A stretch of 64,000 bases of DNA. Origin: Leptobrachium leishanense. Lineage: Eukaryota; Chordata; Amphibia; Anura; Megophryidae. Location: contig CM019065.1 in NCBI GenBank assembly GCA_009667805.1, positions 151,688,101-151,752,100 of the forward strand, given 5' to 3'. This document shows positions 31,605 through 43,607 of the stretch, in pieces. A model generated the notes under the pieces. The model worked only from the letters and a program-made list of their open reading frames with translations, was not told the DNA's origin and ran no database searches. The position numbers were made by a program, and so were the translations under genes. Within the stretch, counting starts at the first letter, position 1. Each line of letters starts with the position of its first letter.

Positions 31605-32879
31605 GATCGTGGAGGCTGTGATGACTGGGAACAGAGAATAGTAGAAGCCCTTGGATATTAGAAGATCAGGCCCTAGGCTGCAACAATCTTCAGGAATCTA
31701 AGGATCTTTGTTCAGGAAGGTAATTTGCAACATACACATCAAACAGACAATGGCGCAGATACCCACAAGGATCTTCCAAGGATCCTTCCAAAATCCCTGC
31801 GCGAGCTTCTACAGAGCTCAAGCAGGGTTGTACTTGCCTTCCTGAAGCAGTTATCCGTGACAGAGCACTGCCCCAATTGCAGTGTTGATCAGTGGCTTCC
31901 TCTTCTTACAGCACGAGGTGCTGTTACAACAGATTGTCACAATACCACCAAGGTGTCACTAAGTGTTATTGCCTTGCCACATTGTTTTGCCCTCAGTGTC
32001 TCCGTGATAGACTCAATTGGGACTAAGATTAGTGTAACTCTGCCTCATGTTATGACATATTGCAGACAACAGTAACGACTTTGCCACCTGAGCTGCACAC
32101 TGTGACAACCGAAGACTCTGCACATGCACAGCGATAGAAAAACTTACAATGAGGTCAATAGCTGAATGGTCTGCACCCAGCCAGTCCACACAATTCAATG
32201 ACTGAAGGACAAAGTAACATGTGCAAAGCATGTATCCTTCCACATCTGAAGTCAAAATAGCTGCAATGATACATTTTGCACATGTGAGATGGGACAAGAA
32301 CAAATGACATCCTTCCAGTATATCCTTTGTAAGGAGGCATTAATCTTGGAGTTTCCTTTTTTTTTGTATGTAATTACAATGTAGGTAAAAAGCATCAGCT
32401 GCATTGCAAGCAGCCTGTGTGTGGATGTATATACTGTACACACAGATGCATTACGCATCGAATTTACTGGCTATCTCCATCTACACTCGGATAAACAGGC
32501 AAAACCATTTAAGTATCTATAGCACCTGCATAATACAGCGTAGTTATGGAATTCAGGGCAGTCCATGCTTCGGAGTTCCCTTGTAATTCAATGTAGGAGC
32601 AAAGCAGGGTCATAGTGTAAGGTTCAATCTTTCAACCATCACCGTGATGAAGGTATTGAATGTTCCGCATACAAAGACAGACGGCAAGCAACACTGCATA
32701 AGCCACACGTGGAAACAGCATTGAAAAGCATGCAGGGAAGTACGTTTCCACTAGCTGTCCATAACTCTCCCAAGATCCCCTTTCCGAGCACCCATGTAAC
32801 CTTCCTTCCCATTCCCCGTCTCTTTATACAGAGAGCAATACAACACGCAATGGAAGATTTCGGTGAACACAGCACTGTC
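31605..32879. other. Presumed NUDCD3 5' intron, nothing else recognised
   Basis: No element termini or coding content that I recognise. Frames up to 116 codons here lack any known motif. Confidence 0.35.
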
Positions 32880-33075
32880 AAACTCACTGTTTTCACTCCG
32901 TTATCGCCTTCAAAGAAACAAAAAATACACTTCCTGTGTTATAGTTTGACAGTTTACATCCGCTTCCGGGTTAGCATCTGTTCAGCCTACTCAGTCAGTT
33001 GCAGCAAAAGCAACATGGCCACCTGTGCACCACTGGTAATATGTTCGCGGAAACAAAGATCGTTTTAAGGTTCCG
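32880..33075 (-). promoter_or_regulatory. NUDCD3: Candidate NUDCD3 promoter and first non-coding exon
   Basis: On the minus strand there are two ETS-type cores (ACCCGGAAGCGG near 32960 and ACAGGAAGTG near 32930) and, on the plus strand, CAACATGGCC (YY1-like) near 33012. A donor-like ACA|GTGAGT lies at 32889. ETS plus YY1 without TATA is typical of housekeeping promoters, and the gene needs an upstream non-coding exon. The assignment is inferred from motif and position only; a divergent plus-strand gene could use the same sites. Confidence 0.38.
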
Positions 33076-33445
33076 ACGTAGAAAAGTACTGGCAGAGAAC
33101 TTGTAGTTCTGGCTTGGTGTGTATAATGGCGTATTCTGAAAGAGTGGTACCCAACCACTTATATGAAGTATGTGACTTTCTGAGGAATTATGCTCTTTTA
33201 TAAGACCGTATTGTTTTATTTAGATCTGCTGAAGCAATTCGTTTTTGTATGTACATATGGCGCAGGTTTAAATAGAGAGGAGATATGGTCAGCCATATGT
33301 ATTTTCTCTTACAGATAGATATCAATGACCTCTGTGCACAACGTGGTATTTTATCATAATTCATGTATGTAAGATGATAAAATAAAAATAATCAAATAAT
33401 ATTTAAGCTTTCCCAAAACCATTTGCTTCCTGAAATGATTAATTT

Positions 33446-34012
33446 GTTTACTTATTATTATCCTTTATTTATATAGCGCCACGTATTCTGCAGCACTTTA
33501 CAAGTTCAGTGTTCAAGGTATTGATACATTTAGAATACCGCACAGGATGATGACCTGATTCGGGGGTCCCTGTTCCCAAGGGAATTTACAATCTATGAGA
33601 TGTACAATTATTTTGTGAGGTAGGCACATCCATATCGTTAGGTGTCTTGCCCAAGGACACTTGCTGCTGGCGTCTTCTGAGTGGAATCAAGTCGTCTTTC
33701 CATGATTGTAGTGATGATCAGCGACCTGGTGGTTAGGTTGAACCCGCATCTCGTGAAGTCGAGACTTCTCCACAGTTGTACCGGAGGGATGTGTCAAACA
33801 GGACCTTGACTTGCTTCTCCACAGTCGAAGGGTAAAGATGTTACCACTGGACTCCACAGCCGATATTGTTTGGTGGGCAGGTGTGTACCGTTGGGTGTCT
33901 TGCCCAGGGGCACTTGCTGGTGGGGTGCTCTGGTCGGGATTCGAACATGGGACTCCACGGTTATAGAGCAGTGATGTTACCTCTACTCCTTGTGGCCAGG
34001 TGGTTTTACCAC
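33446..34012 (-). mobile_element. tRNA-headed SINE with CR1/L2-type tail
   Basis: On the minus strand the head carries 'tagaggtaacatcactgctc' and B-box 'gttcgaatccc'. The body matches the SINE at 14128-14690, and the tail 'gcgctatataaataaaggat' plus AAT units resembles the LINE family of 30150-31604. Total length about 570 bases. Confidence 0.72.
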
Positions 34013-34083
34013 TGTCTGTCCGAAAGTACCCACTGCTGTTTTTACATTATTTTCTGCACTGTGTTGTTCGAGTTTTCCTCTTA

Positions 34084-34414
34084 GGCTGGTGTCAGTCGGG
34101 CGCACTATGTGTGACCGTACTGACCTGCCTCCGGCGTCCGTCGCAGTGTTGTGACGCTGCGACGGGGCCGGCCACACAAATTGCGCACGCTACAGCAGGC
34201 GTGCTGTGTCTGTTTAGAAAGTCTCCCCGTCGAAGCACTACGATGTGCGTTCTACGGGGCTTCAAAGCGCGGTCCTCCATAGGAGGATCGAGCTTTACAG
34301 CGCTGAGTGCACTAACTGCACTTAGCGAGGTGGCCAGACGGGCGTCAGAGTGGAAGGAACGTCCACTTTTACGGACGTTCCTTCAGCTCGTAAAAAGCCT
34401 GTCTGACACCAGCC
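34084..34414. mobile_element. Foldback MITE, GGCTGGTGTCAG type
   Basis: The left end GGCTGGTGTCAG is mirrored by CTGACACCAGCC. The interior is CpG-rich with internal pairing ('aaggaacgtccacttttac' against 'acggacgttccttcag'). It is preceded by TTA; the right flank is not a clean match. Similar in layout to the MITEs at 47192 and 55897. Confidence 0.65.
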
Positions 34415-34439
34415 ACACACATATACTGTTTTTCTCAGC

Positions 34440-36010
34440 GTTAAATTGACTTTCTAAATATACAATTATTTCCATCATATCGTATAATTTACTATAAAAA
34501 AATATGAAATATGATGAAAATATGGAAAAAACACTCTTTTTCTTACCTTAATCTCAAAATCTACAACCACCAAAAAATACACCAGCTAATAGTTTCGAAA
34601 TTTTGTCCTGAAATTAGAAATACCCAATTTTTACATGTTTTTGCTTTTTAACCCCTTCCCTGCTGAGCCATTTCACCTATGTGTGCTGAGCTAATTTTGA
34701 CTGTTTTATGCCTATCATGTTTAAATGTGATTTGAAGTCATATTTTATTATACCCCCCACCCAGACAAAATAAAAATAGTAAAAAAACCTTGTTTTTATT
34801 TTTACACCTAACCTAGTCATGTTTGTTATCATTGGAAAGGCCATGATACAAAACATGATGCTCTAGCTGCCTCGGATCGGGAGATACGGGGATCCAAAGG
34901 ATCCCCCTAGCTCCACTTGGCAGCTAGGGGGGTTAACTGTCCAACTGACGTCATCACACATTTGGCGCCAATGTCAGTGGGTGGGGATTGACCCGGAGGC
35001 TTGGTTGACATCCAAAATGTCAGCCACTTCCGGAAGCAAATTGCGATTTGGCGCCGAATCGTGATCCAGCATGTAAGGGGTTAAAAAATAGGCACCGCTG
35101 AAAAGGGCAGTCTCTGCCCTCTTTTTTTTTTTACCTGCAGCCGTTCGGAAGGGAGGGGGCTCCCCTGAACACAAGCAAGCCATATTCAATGCTCTCTCTC
35201 CCTCTGCTCCCTGCAAGAATCCCAGAAGTCACTCACCACCACCATTTTTCATAGGAAATGAGAAGGTGAGTTAGTGCAGCATCATTGGTCACATTATAAT
35301 TGAAAAGTGAACAATAGTGCTACGTTATAAAGGAAAAAAGGAAATCTAATATTTATTATTATTTTACGCATAACCTGATAATGACCCTCTAGCTGCCATG
35401 GATCAGGAGATACAGGGGTCCAAATGACCCCCTATCTCCACCATAGAGAATTCCCTGGCCGGCTAGTGGGGAAATCTCTTTCTGCCATCATGACGGCAGT
35501 GGACAGGGGGAGGCCCAGAGGCAGAGCTGACATCCAAGATGTCAGCCCCCTCCGGGAGAAGTCCATGATTCAGTGCTGATTGGCGCCGGATCGTGGTACC
35601 GGCACCTAAGAGGTTAAGAGGGGAATTGATGGAAAGGTCAGACTGTGACCTTTCCAACAATGCTTCTTTTCCTTTGCTACCCCTTACCGATGGGGAGTTA
35701 GAGGGGTCCAAAGATCATCCCCCTTCAGGCACTCTCCTGACTCTGCCGTGGGGGGGCTGCCTGAAAATGACATCATTGTGCAGCGGCACGACAATGTATA
35801 TATGCGCCGGGTGGATTCCCACATGATGGTCTGACTTCAAGGAAGTCAGATTGCTGAGGGACTCCAACTAGAGCAGGTCATGGTCTTCACCTTGGCTAGG
35901 GAGAACCCATGACGTGCGGGGAAGTGTCCTCTGCATGCTGCGGGGAATCCCCAGGAGGTCCCCCGCATGACATCCGCAGCCAAGGAGTTAAAGTGCACCC
36001 ACGCCATCTG
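34440..36010 (+). repeat. Diverged piggyBac-family DNA
   Basis: From 34440 the text follows the interior of the 55856 element ('atttccatcatatcg', 'aatttactataaaaaa', 'ctgctgagcc'), then the 'tggttgacatccaaaatgtc' block near 34992. A second set of blocks ('tagctgccatggatcagg', 'ctgacatccaagatgtcagc') follows at 35390-35550. It looks like two overlapping or tandem old copies. Confidence 0.6.
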
Positions 36011-36486
36011 TACAGACATTTTTGGTAAGTGTTTTGTTGTAGTTTAGTAATCCTTTTTGTGTTAAAACGTCCAATGGAGTTTTGTGAGTTTTTGTAGCCT
36101 GACTGCTCTTCTCGTGCAGTCAGGCATGTTTTTTGCTTGCTCTCTTTCATGAGAGGGATTAAAAATCTAATCTGTGTGACTGACCGCTCAGCCTGGGATG
36201 TTTTAGAGGGGATGAGGTGTTTTAGATAGCAAGGAGGCTTCAAATATTAACTCTGAAAGGATGGAACAGTATGTCCATACCACGGCTGAGCTCAGTACAA
36301 ACGTTAACACACACATGCAGACACGTATATTTATATACCCCCCCCCCCAATTTTTTCTTTAGCTGACACCTACGGTGCAATCAACAGTACTGTAGGGAAG
36401 GGTTAATAGTTGAAACTTACTGAGCATCCAGCATCCCTATCGGTTCAGAAGATCTGTGAGTCATTTGCAACTGCTCTCTATGGATG

Positions 36487-37068
36487 TGTCAGGTCCTGGA
36501 GGCCCTGACCCCCTGGCGCCTCCTTTTTGTGCCTTATTATGCATGCCCCCTGCAGGTTCCAGGACTTTGTATGAACAATGCACGTTCCTAGAACTTCTAT
36601 TTGTTCCAGCATCCTAGCCCTGGAGCCCCACCTGATCTCACCTTGCCCTAATTGTCCTTGCATATCAGGAAGCTATGCCCTCCAGAATGGACTTCCACAT
36701 TGAAGTTGCTGACTGTGAACCTGTCTGAGAAAAGCTCCCTGACGTTCCCAAGGATCTCTTGATTAAACCACCAAAGACTCCAAAGACCCTCTGATACTAT
36801 CTGGACTTTCATTGCTTCAACACACCAGTACCCTCCCCATCCTGCTCCCCTTCTGCCCCTCATCTAGGATCCCCGTGTACCAGACCCCTTGCTGAACCCT
36901 TTCCACTCTATTGTCTGTTCCCTGCCTGATTCAACGTTATTGCCTGATTCAAGGTTCTTGTGTTTATTCTATAATAAACACCCTTTTGTCATCTTGAACC
37001 TGCCTCTATCACTGCATCCTGGGCTCACAACCCCACCCTGCTATACCAATCGCAGTCGACCCGTGACA
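36487..37068 (+). mobile_element. Solo LTR (582 bp)
   Basis: It starts TGTCAGG and ends CCGTGACA (inverted TGTCA/TGACA ends), with a 5-base duplication GGATG at 36482-36486 and 37069-37073. It contains AATAAA near 36973 in the expected R-region position for plus orientation. No internal gag/pol next to it, so it is a recombination product. The family, Gypsy-like or ERV-like, is not decidable. Confidence 0.78.
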
Positions 37069-37554
37069 GGATGTTTAGTTCAAACAGCAGTCAGTAGCTC
37101 TGGGAGGGGGAGTGTCCCCTGCTGTGAGCAGCCATAAATCACTCCCTAGCGAAATACATCCTGCGGCATATTACAGCACTAAGCAAACAGGAATCTCAGG
37201 GAGATTTCTGTACAATGTTTTTTTGAAAAACTATCCATCTGTTAGCAGTTTGGCTACCACAATGTATAGGTAGATTTGGGAGATTTTTGAAATGAGATAC
37301 AGTTGTTTTGGACATGATTAGTGCACTTTAAATTCTGTTAGAAGTTACTCTCCTCTGGCAATGTGTAACATAATACAAAAGCGTTATATTGATTCTTTGC
37401 ACACTTTTGAGCCACCTAGGACATGACATTGGATTTGTGATAATGCTATAGCACCCTGTTACCAGTGCAATCTTTGGATAGTTGTGGAGTTTCCAACCAA
37501 GGTGTGCTTCAAAATGGCTATGCATATAAAAATAGTAAGAGTTTTCCTTTTTTC

Positions 37555-38396
37555 ACCTATTTCAAAGAGAATCAAAATGTCACCGCACGTTCGGTGACTT
37601 TTCATTCTCTTCAATTTGGTGTGATTTGCCGATCCCATTTCGGCGACCCTGCGGTGTATTCAGCAAGCACCACAGGGCCGTTGTAGTGCAGGGAAAAGCC
37701 ACCGCAAAACCCGGCGAACGCACACCGAAACCCGCAAAAACATCTGGATTAACCACGCCGAACACACTGGAGAAACCCGAGCAGCCGTCGATCACAGCGC
37801 AGAGGAGCCGCTGGAAAAAGCCGACACCGCAGACGTATGGAGTAAACAAAAAAAAAACAGTACGCATGAATGTTTGAAAAGTGAAACGCTGTTTGCAAAG
37901 AAACTACAGAACGAAAATGTATGAAATTTACATAAAAGGTCCAATGAATGATAATAAAAAGGGCTGTTACAGAAAAAAGAAAAAACGATTTTAAAAAAAT
38001 GCCTAAAAAAATCTATAAATAGACTTTTTACTGCAGAATATTATAATCAACGGTTTATTAGATATTGAATTAAAACGGGAATATTTTTAACATTGAAGCC
38101 TATGGGATTTGCCTGAATAAACCTGTCGAATGAAACCAACGAACAGCAGGGCACTTCGGCAACTTTTCACTGCTGGTTTTTGTTCTCTGAATAGACAAAG
38201 CATTGCTTCTCTATGGGGAATTCACTGCCCTCGAACAGGCACCGAACAGGCACTGTATGTGCAGGCAATTCGCCAACATTTGGCGAACTGCCTGCTCTCT
38301 AGATAGCCGAATGGCCAGGAAAGGTAACCGTACGCTGAATTTCACTGGTTACCTTTCGGCCAAAATTCGGATCTCTTTGAATAACCCTGCATATCT
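37555..38396. mobile_element. Probable MITE with TTGAATAACCCTG end
   Basis: The right end 'tctttgaataaccctg' is inversely matched, imperfectly, by 'tatttcaaagaga' near 37557. The interior contains several CpG-rich inverted repeats ('cacggttcggtgac'-like near 37580; 'ggtaacc..ggttacc' near 38320-38352). Related to the terminus of the 13257 MITE. Flanking duplication not seen. Confidence 0.42.
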
Positions 38397-38639
38397 CTAA
38401 TTTATGTCCACCAGGGCTCTGTATATTTGGAGTGTAGGAGTAAGAAATTGATTTGTTTAAATGAAATGTCTTAATCTAATTTACATTTATTTTCACATAA
38501 ATGCCTTAATAAGTCATAGGCCTATTTTGAGAATTTTTAGATAACTCTATCTCTGTTCACACCTCCAACACCTTTCTGCCATGTTTTCTTTTTGAGTTGT
38601 TGAAATGAAATAAACCGGGCTTCGTATCTCAGTCTGTGT

Positions 38640-39186
38640 GTCATGCCGCAACCCGCCCCTTACCTGCGGACCGCTCATCCTCCTGCCGAGACTCCCGCCA
38701 GCTCCTGCACTCGGCCCCTCAGGACCCGTATGGTCCTTGCTTCCTCTATCACTTGGCCAGCAGCCTGGGCTTGCCCATCACGTCGGTGGCTTCACCGCAG
38801 ATAGTACCTGTCACCCACGTGTTTCAAGATGGCAACTGCAAGTGAGACGCTGGAGCCTGGCCATTCCGCTGCAAGGCGTCATGGCGTCATCGCTCCCTGA
38901 TTGGTGGATCCTCCACAAGGTGCCTTATTTAAAACCCAGACTGTTTTAGGCTCATTGCACAGTTGCCCTGCGCCTGTCCAGTGTTTTTTCCCCAAGTTTC
39001 CTGAATGCTACCTTGGATCTCCCGTGTATCAACCTTTGCCTGTACCTCGACTTTGCATACCAGCCACCAGCACTTGTTTTGCTTCATGCCTGCACCCTTT
39101 ACCCTGTTGGTGGTGTTCTACTCAAAATTCAAGATAACCCTATCTAATACTCCGCATTCTGAACTTCATCAACCCCAACCTGACAA
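38640..39186 (+). mobile_element. LTR-like sequence
   Basis: It begins TGTCATGCCGC and ends CCTGACA, with TTATTTAAAA (TATA-like) near 38926. The length of about 545 bases fits an LTR. I see no matching 5-base flanks, so it may be truncated or not an LTR. Confidence 0.35.
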
Positions 39187-40337
39187 TATGCATGACTGTT
39201 TGCAGAATTCTTTTTGTTTCTGATTTCATGGGTTGCATAGAAATTTTGAGTTTCATAAACTTAGAAACTAGAATTTTCATTTATTTCCAGTCACAGATCA
39301 CTGAAACAAGTTCCAGAAAACTTAAAGAAAAGCAGCATCTCTCCACACAGAACTCTACATCCATCAATGGGAAATGGCATATTTTATCTGAATCACACCA
39401 CGGATACAATAGTCTTTTTGGAAGTCATCAGGCCCATGATAGCCCTGGCGTGCCCTTTTTGTTTTATCAGCCTCTTATAGTACTCTTTAAGTCCTGTCTG
39501 TAAAATATAACGCCTTCTTTTCACGTCTCTCATTTTTTGCACTCTGAGCTTGATTGAATTAGATCGGCCAATTTTTTGGAATAAGAATTGGCTGGTTTCA
39601 GCTGATATATTTTTTATTATATTTTTAAAATATCATTGATTCAAATGAATGGATTTGGCCACGGTCATATTCTGAAAAATTAACTCTTCTTGATAAAAAG
39701 CCTGAAAAAAATATTTTCTCTATAAAATTGCCTCTGATTAGTATTAGTAACCTATTAGTAACCCTAACCCTAAAAGCAACCTTTGGCATCCAGGACTTTT
39801 GGGGCTCGGTTTGCTTTTAGAGTTAGGGTTAGGATTTTAGTGCTAAACCAGCACTATTCTTAAAATTAACAGTGATTTTCCCACCCTCCCTGCCCACAGA
39901 GCCATTTATCAACACCTTTCAGCAATTGATGTTAATTTCAAATTCGGCTTACATAACATATTGAATTGCTAAAGCCTAAATTTCCATTAAAGAGTATAGG
40001 AGCAAGTGCCGATAATAGAGCCAAATTTGTATTCGGAATCAAAATGCTGTTATTCACTTAATGAAATCTCCTGAACCGAAAAATGGCTGAATTGCAGTCA
40101 AAATAGCAGTTGATGTCAGCAACCGAGCAAAATTAAATCGAGCCTATATTGCTTTTCCATCTGATGCAAATATCACTATGGATAATTCCAATATGACTAC
40201 AAGTATGTTATCTAAATAGACCTGGATCTTCTAATAACTAGAGAGAAACACATTGTTCCAGTTGAAACTATAGTCCTAGCACCCCTTACTTGGAAATAAT
40301 GGTAAATGGTGTGTGAATCACAATTTTCTGTATGCAG
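39187..40337. other. Intergenic DNA with a small telomere-word palindrome
   Basis: No gene recognised. At about 39750-39840, 'aaccctaaccctaaaagc' is mirrored by 'gcttttagagttagggttag', a short inverted repeat carrying two telomere-like words on each arm. It looks like a tiny MITE rather than an interstitial telomere. Confidence 0.4.
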
Positions 40338-40340
40338 TAA

Positions 40341-40695
40341 GGCCTCATTCACACTGATACGCACGTACACGCGTATTGTACTATATGCAACACATTCAAA
40401 TAAATGGCTCCATACACATAGCCACGTATATGGAGCCGTATATTTGCGTAGCATAAACATACGCAAAAACAGAATGGAACCGAGATGCGTTCAGGCAGCG
40501 TATGTTTGCATTTTTTACGCGCATACGCGTGTACATCCGTACAGTACAGTAAAGTTTTCAGTTTAAAAAGAAAAACATTTTTTACAGAACAAATTATGCA
40601 TTCTGGGATTATAAACACTCCAAGCGCACATACACGCACATACACGTGTATACGCAATATAAAATTTTGCTCTTGCGTTGTGTGCGAATGAGGCC
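40341..40695. mobile_element. Foldback MITE, GGCCTCATTCACAC type
   Basis: GGCCTCATTCACAC is mirrored by TGCGAATGAGGCC, with TAA directly outside both ends (40338-40340 and 40696-40698), a perfect 3-base duplication. The interior is rich in 'acgcgtg/cacgcgta' words. Confidence 0.78.
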
Positions 40696-40799
40696 TAAGT
40701 GCTCACTCTGCATATGGACCATCAAAGCCTAAAAAAGTCTCAATGAAGGGATTGTCCAACATAAATTCGTTTGGAGAGTTAGATTGTTCCATTTTTTTT

Positions 40800-41400
40800 A
40801 CGTTTCACACTTGGTGCCAACGAGGGAATAAAGCCCTAACGTTAGCTCCTTGATATGTAAGCATTACACCCAGGATAAGTGTATTTAACATATGCCACCC
40901 ATATTACATTCCTAACGCTACACCTGTTAGTGCATCGTTTTTTGCACTAGCTTCCACGACTTTAGTGTACTTTGCACATCCTATACTTAACATGTGGAGC
41001 ATAAACGTCCATTAGCGTTTCATTAAGTAAGTTATTACAAAGTGCAAGCGGTAATTACCTCAGGGATGCGTAGTTAGCACCTTCTAAACCCCTCCCCCCA
41101 ATAAATCCCATATTCACCTCTTATCCCACTGCGAGAACTGTGGCCCAATCTGCTGCTGCTTGTCCACGGGAGCAGAGTGAGACTGGGAACAAAACACAGG
41201 CATGGGCGAGGTCGCGCAGGGCTTACAGTCTGGAAACGCAACCCTCCATGGAGTCCTATGGACTCCAGGAGGTGATATTTGCGGCGGTGCGGAAGCTCTA
41301 CCATGAGTATCCCAGCGGTTAGTGTTGCATTCTGGGCGAGGTGCTGAGGTAACACCTACCCCTGAATATCGCGGTAACATGGGGACAATACAGAGAAATA
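40800..41400. repeat. MITE-family block shared with 62930-63480
   Basis: 'aggataagtg', 'atgccaccca', 'cctaacgct', 'aaccctccatggagtcctat' and the 'gggagcagagtgag' block occur in the same order here and at 62950-63465. The two are diverged copies of one non-coding repeat. Ends are not resolved. Confidence 0.6.
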
Positions 41401-41407
41401 TGCAGGT

Positions 41408-41860
41408 TGTCAGGATCTGTGCCTGCACCCGCCTAGATCCGTGCTTGAATCTGGGTGATTACATGTAAAGTGCTGCCCTCATGCACAGCACTGGTGAACC
41501 AGCACACAGTCAAGCACTAACATACATACCTGAGGTCATGTGACCTGTCTCAATAAAGGTCCACTTCCCACAATGCTTCTGCATTGTCAATTCTGTGTTC
41601 ATTGTAGCAAGTTATACTTTGCTCTGCCCTTGCAAACTCCCGTGTACCAGACCTCCTGCTTTGCCCACCGATTGCCGCCCTGTACCAGCCCTTGACCACG
41701 GATCACTCCCTGACAATGGTCTCTGGAATACCCTCTTGTACTAAGCTTGGATTTCCCCCTGTGTCTGTTTACCAAAGGTACCATCTGCCTATCCCTCTTG
41801 TGTGTCCCTGCACACTGGGCTCAGATCCCATGATCTTGGGTCCCGCCGATTTTCCCCGTA
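41408..41860 (+). repeat. LTR-like fragment
   Basis: It starts TGTCAGGATCTG, contains AATAAAGG near 41553 and 'cccgtgtaccagacc' near 41640, a phrase also present in the solo LTR near 36872. Suggests a related, truncated LTR. No right end found. Confidence 0.35.
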
Positions 41861-41988
41861 AGCATCCCCATGTTAGTGTGAGATGGGGATTAGGGCCCTT
41901 AGGATTTTGTACTTGTATATATGTGTTAATCTATTATTACGCTGTAATATTAGATCTCTGGCTCATTCATCAGCTCGACAGTATCATA

Positions 41989-43605
41989 CAGTTGCGTTCA
42001 AAATTATTCAACCCCCAATGCTGTAAAGGGTTTTAGGGAATTTAGTGTACATTTGTAATTGTATTCAGAATGAAATCCTACAAGGACTTTTTAAAGAACC
42101 ATATGCAACTAAAATGACATCAATTGGTTTTGTAATACAGTAGTAAATGTTTCTTTTGTGAATTCTTCATTGACACAATTCTTCAACCCCTTAAAGGCTA
42201 CCACTCTGAAGAACAGAGGTTCATTCAAGTGTTTTCAATCAGGTATTGAAAACACATGTGGATGTCACGGAGCAGCAATAAAGCATAATAAGCACCAATT
42301 AGGCAGCTTTAAAATGACTGTGATACTCAGCTCCTTCTAGACATTTACTGGTGTGGTTACAAACATGGTGAAGTCAAGAGAATGGTCCAGGAAGACAAGA
42401 GAAGAGGTGATTACTCTTCACAGGAAGGGCAATAGCTATAAGAAGATTGCAAAGATGTTAAACATACCAAGAGAGACCATAGGAAGCATCATTCGCAAAT
42501 TCAAGGCAAAGGGCACTGTTGAAACGCTACCTGGTCGTGGCAGAAAGAAGATGCTGACTTCGACTGCTGTGCGCTACCTGAAGCGTAGAGTGGAGAAAAG
42601 TCCCCGTGTGACTGCTGAGGAACTGAGAAAAGATTTTTCAGATGTGGGTACTGAAGTTTCAGCTCAGACAATACGGCGCACACTGCGTAATGAAGGCCTC
42701 CATGCCAGAATTCCCAGGCGCACCCCCTTGCTGTCTCCAAAGAATAAGAAGAGTCGACTGCAGTATGCCAAAAGTCATGTGGACAAACCACAGAAGTTTT
42801 GGGATAGTGTTCTGTGGACTGATGAAACAAAGTTAGAACTGTTTGGGCCCATGGATCAACGCTATGTTTGGAGGAGGAAGAACAAGGCCTATGAAGAAAA
42901 GAACACCTTGCCTACTGTGAAGCATGGCGGGGGGTCAATCATGCTTTGAGGCTGTTTTGCTTCTGCAGGTACAGGGAAGCTTCAGCGTGTGCAAGGTACC
43001 ATGAATTCTCTTCAGTACCAGGAGATATTGGATGACAATGTGATGCAGTCCGTCACAAACCTGAGGCTTGGGAGACGTTGGACCTTTCAACAGGACAATG
43101 ATCCCAAGCATACCTCCAAGTCCTCTAAAGCATGGTTGCAGATTAAAGGCTGGAACATTTTGGAGTGGCCATCGCAGTCACCTGACTTAAATCCGATTGA
43201 GAACCTCTGGTGGGACTTAAAGAAAGCAGTTGCAGTGCGCAAGCCTAAGAATGTGACTGAACTGGAGGCTTTTGCCCATGACGAATGGGCGAAGATACCC
43301 GTAGATCGCTGCAAGACACTTGTGTCAAGCTATGCTTCACGTTTAAAAGCTGTTAGTACAACATCCTTTTACAGTTATAAGTACTAAGATTGAATGTCAC
43401 TTGGGGGTTGAATAAAACTGATAATGATGTGAGCACAGAAAAGACATTTGTGGTTATTTCATTATAAATGTTATGTTATATTTGTCTGACCTACACGTGC
43501 CTCTTTGATTTAATTGTAAGCAAGATGACTGAATGATCAAAATCAATGTCAAACTGGCCAAAACACTCAATTTCAGTGGGGGTTGAATAATTTTGAACAC
43601 AACTG
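41989..43605 (+). mobile_element. Tc1-like transposon, nearly intact
   Basis: The ends CAGTTGCGTTCAAAATTATT and, inverted, AATTTTGAACACAACTG are flanked by TA (41987-41988, 43606-43607). Length 1617 bases. One transposase gene lies inside in plus orientation with one nonsense codon. Confidence 0.94.
42365..43387 (+). pseudogene. Tc1 transposase, one premature stop
   Basis: 340 codons plus terminal stop, uninterrupted except TGA at 42947-42949 between GGGSIML and GCF. The family has Trp (TGG) there, so a single G-to-A change explains it. The order is helix-turn-helix (REWSRKTREEVITLHRKGNS, then YKKIAKMLNIPRETI), the second HTH and linker GRGRKKM, WTDETKLELFG (first Asp), [11 protein letters not shown] (second Asp), and [15 protein letters not shown] (Glu) spaced as D34E. 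Start chosen at ATG 42365. Confidence 0.93.
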
Positions 43606-43607
43606 TA

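Noticed and set aside
33015..33068. Divergent plus-strand gene starting MATCAPL
   Set aside because: Only a short frame with a possible donor after seven codons. No further exon with recognisable content follows.
33900..34012. tRNA gene on the minus strand
   Set aside because: It has A- and B-box-like words but no complete cloverleaf, and the sequence continues into a SINE body and LINE-like tail. The same holds for 14600-14690 and 22625-22690.
37626..37877. 83- and 95-codon frames on the two strands
   Set aside because: They overlap within a CpG-rich MITE interior with inverted repeats, and no gene features are visible.
39750..39840. Interstitial telomere repeat
   Set aside because: Only two CCCTAA-like words per arm in a short inverted repeat. 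It looks like a tiny MITE.
42947..42949. TGA read as selenocysteine in the Tc1 transposase
   Set aside because: Tc1 proteins have Trp there and contain no selenocysteine. A TGG-to-TGA mutation is the simple explanation.
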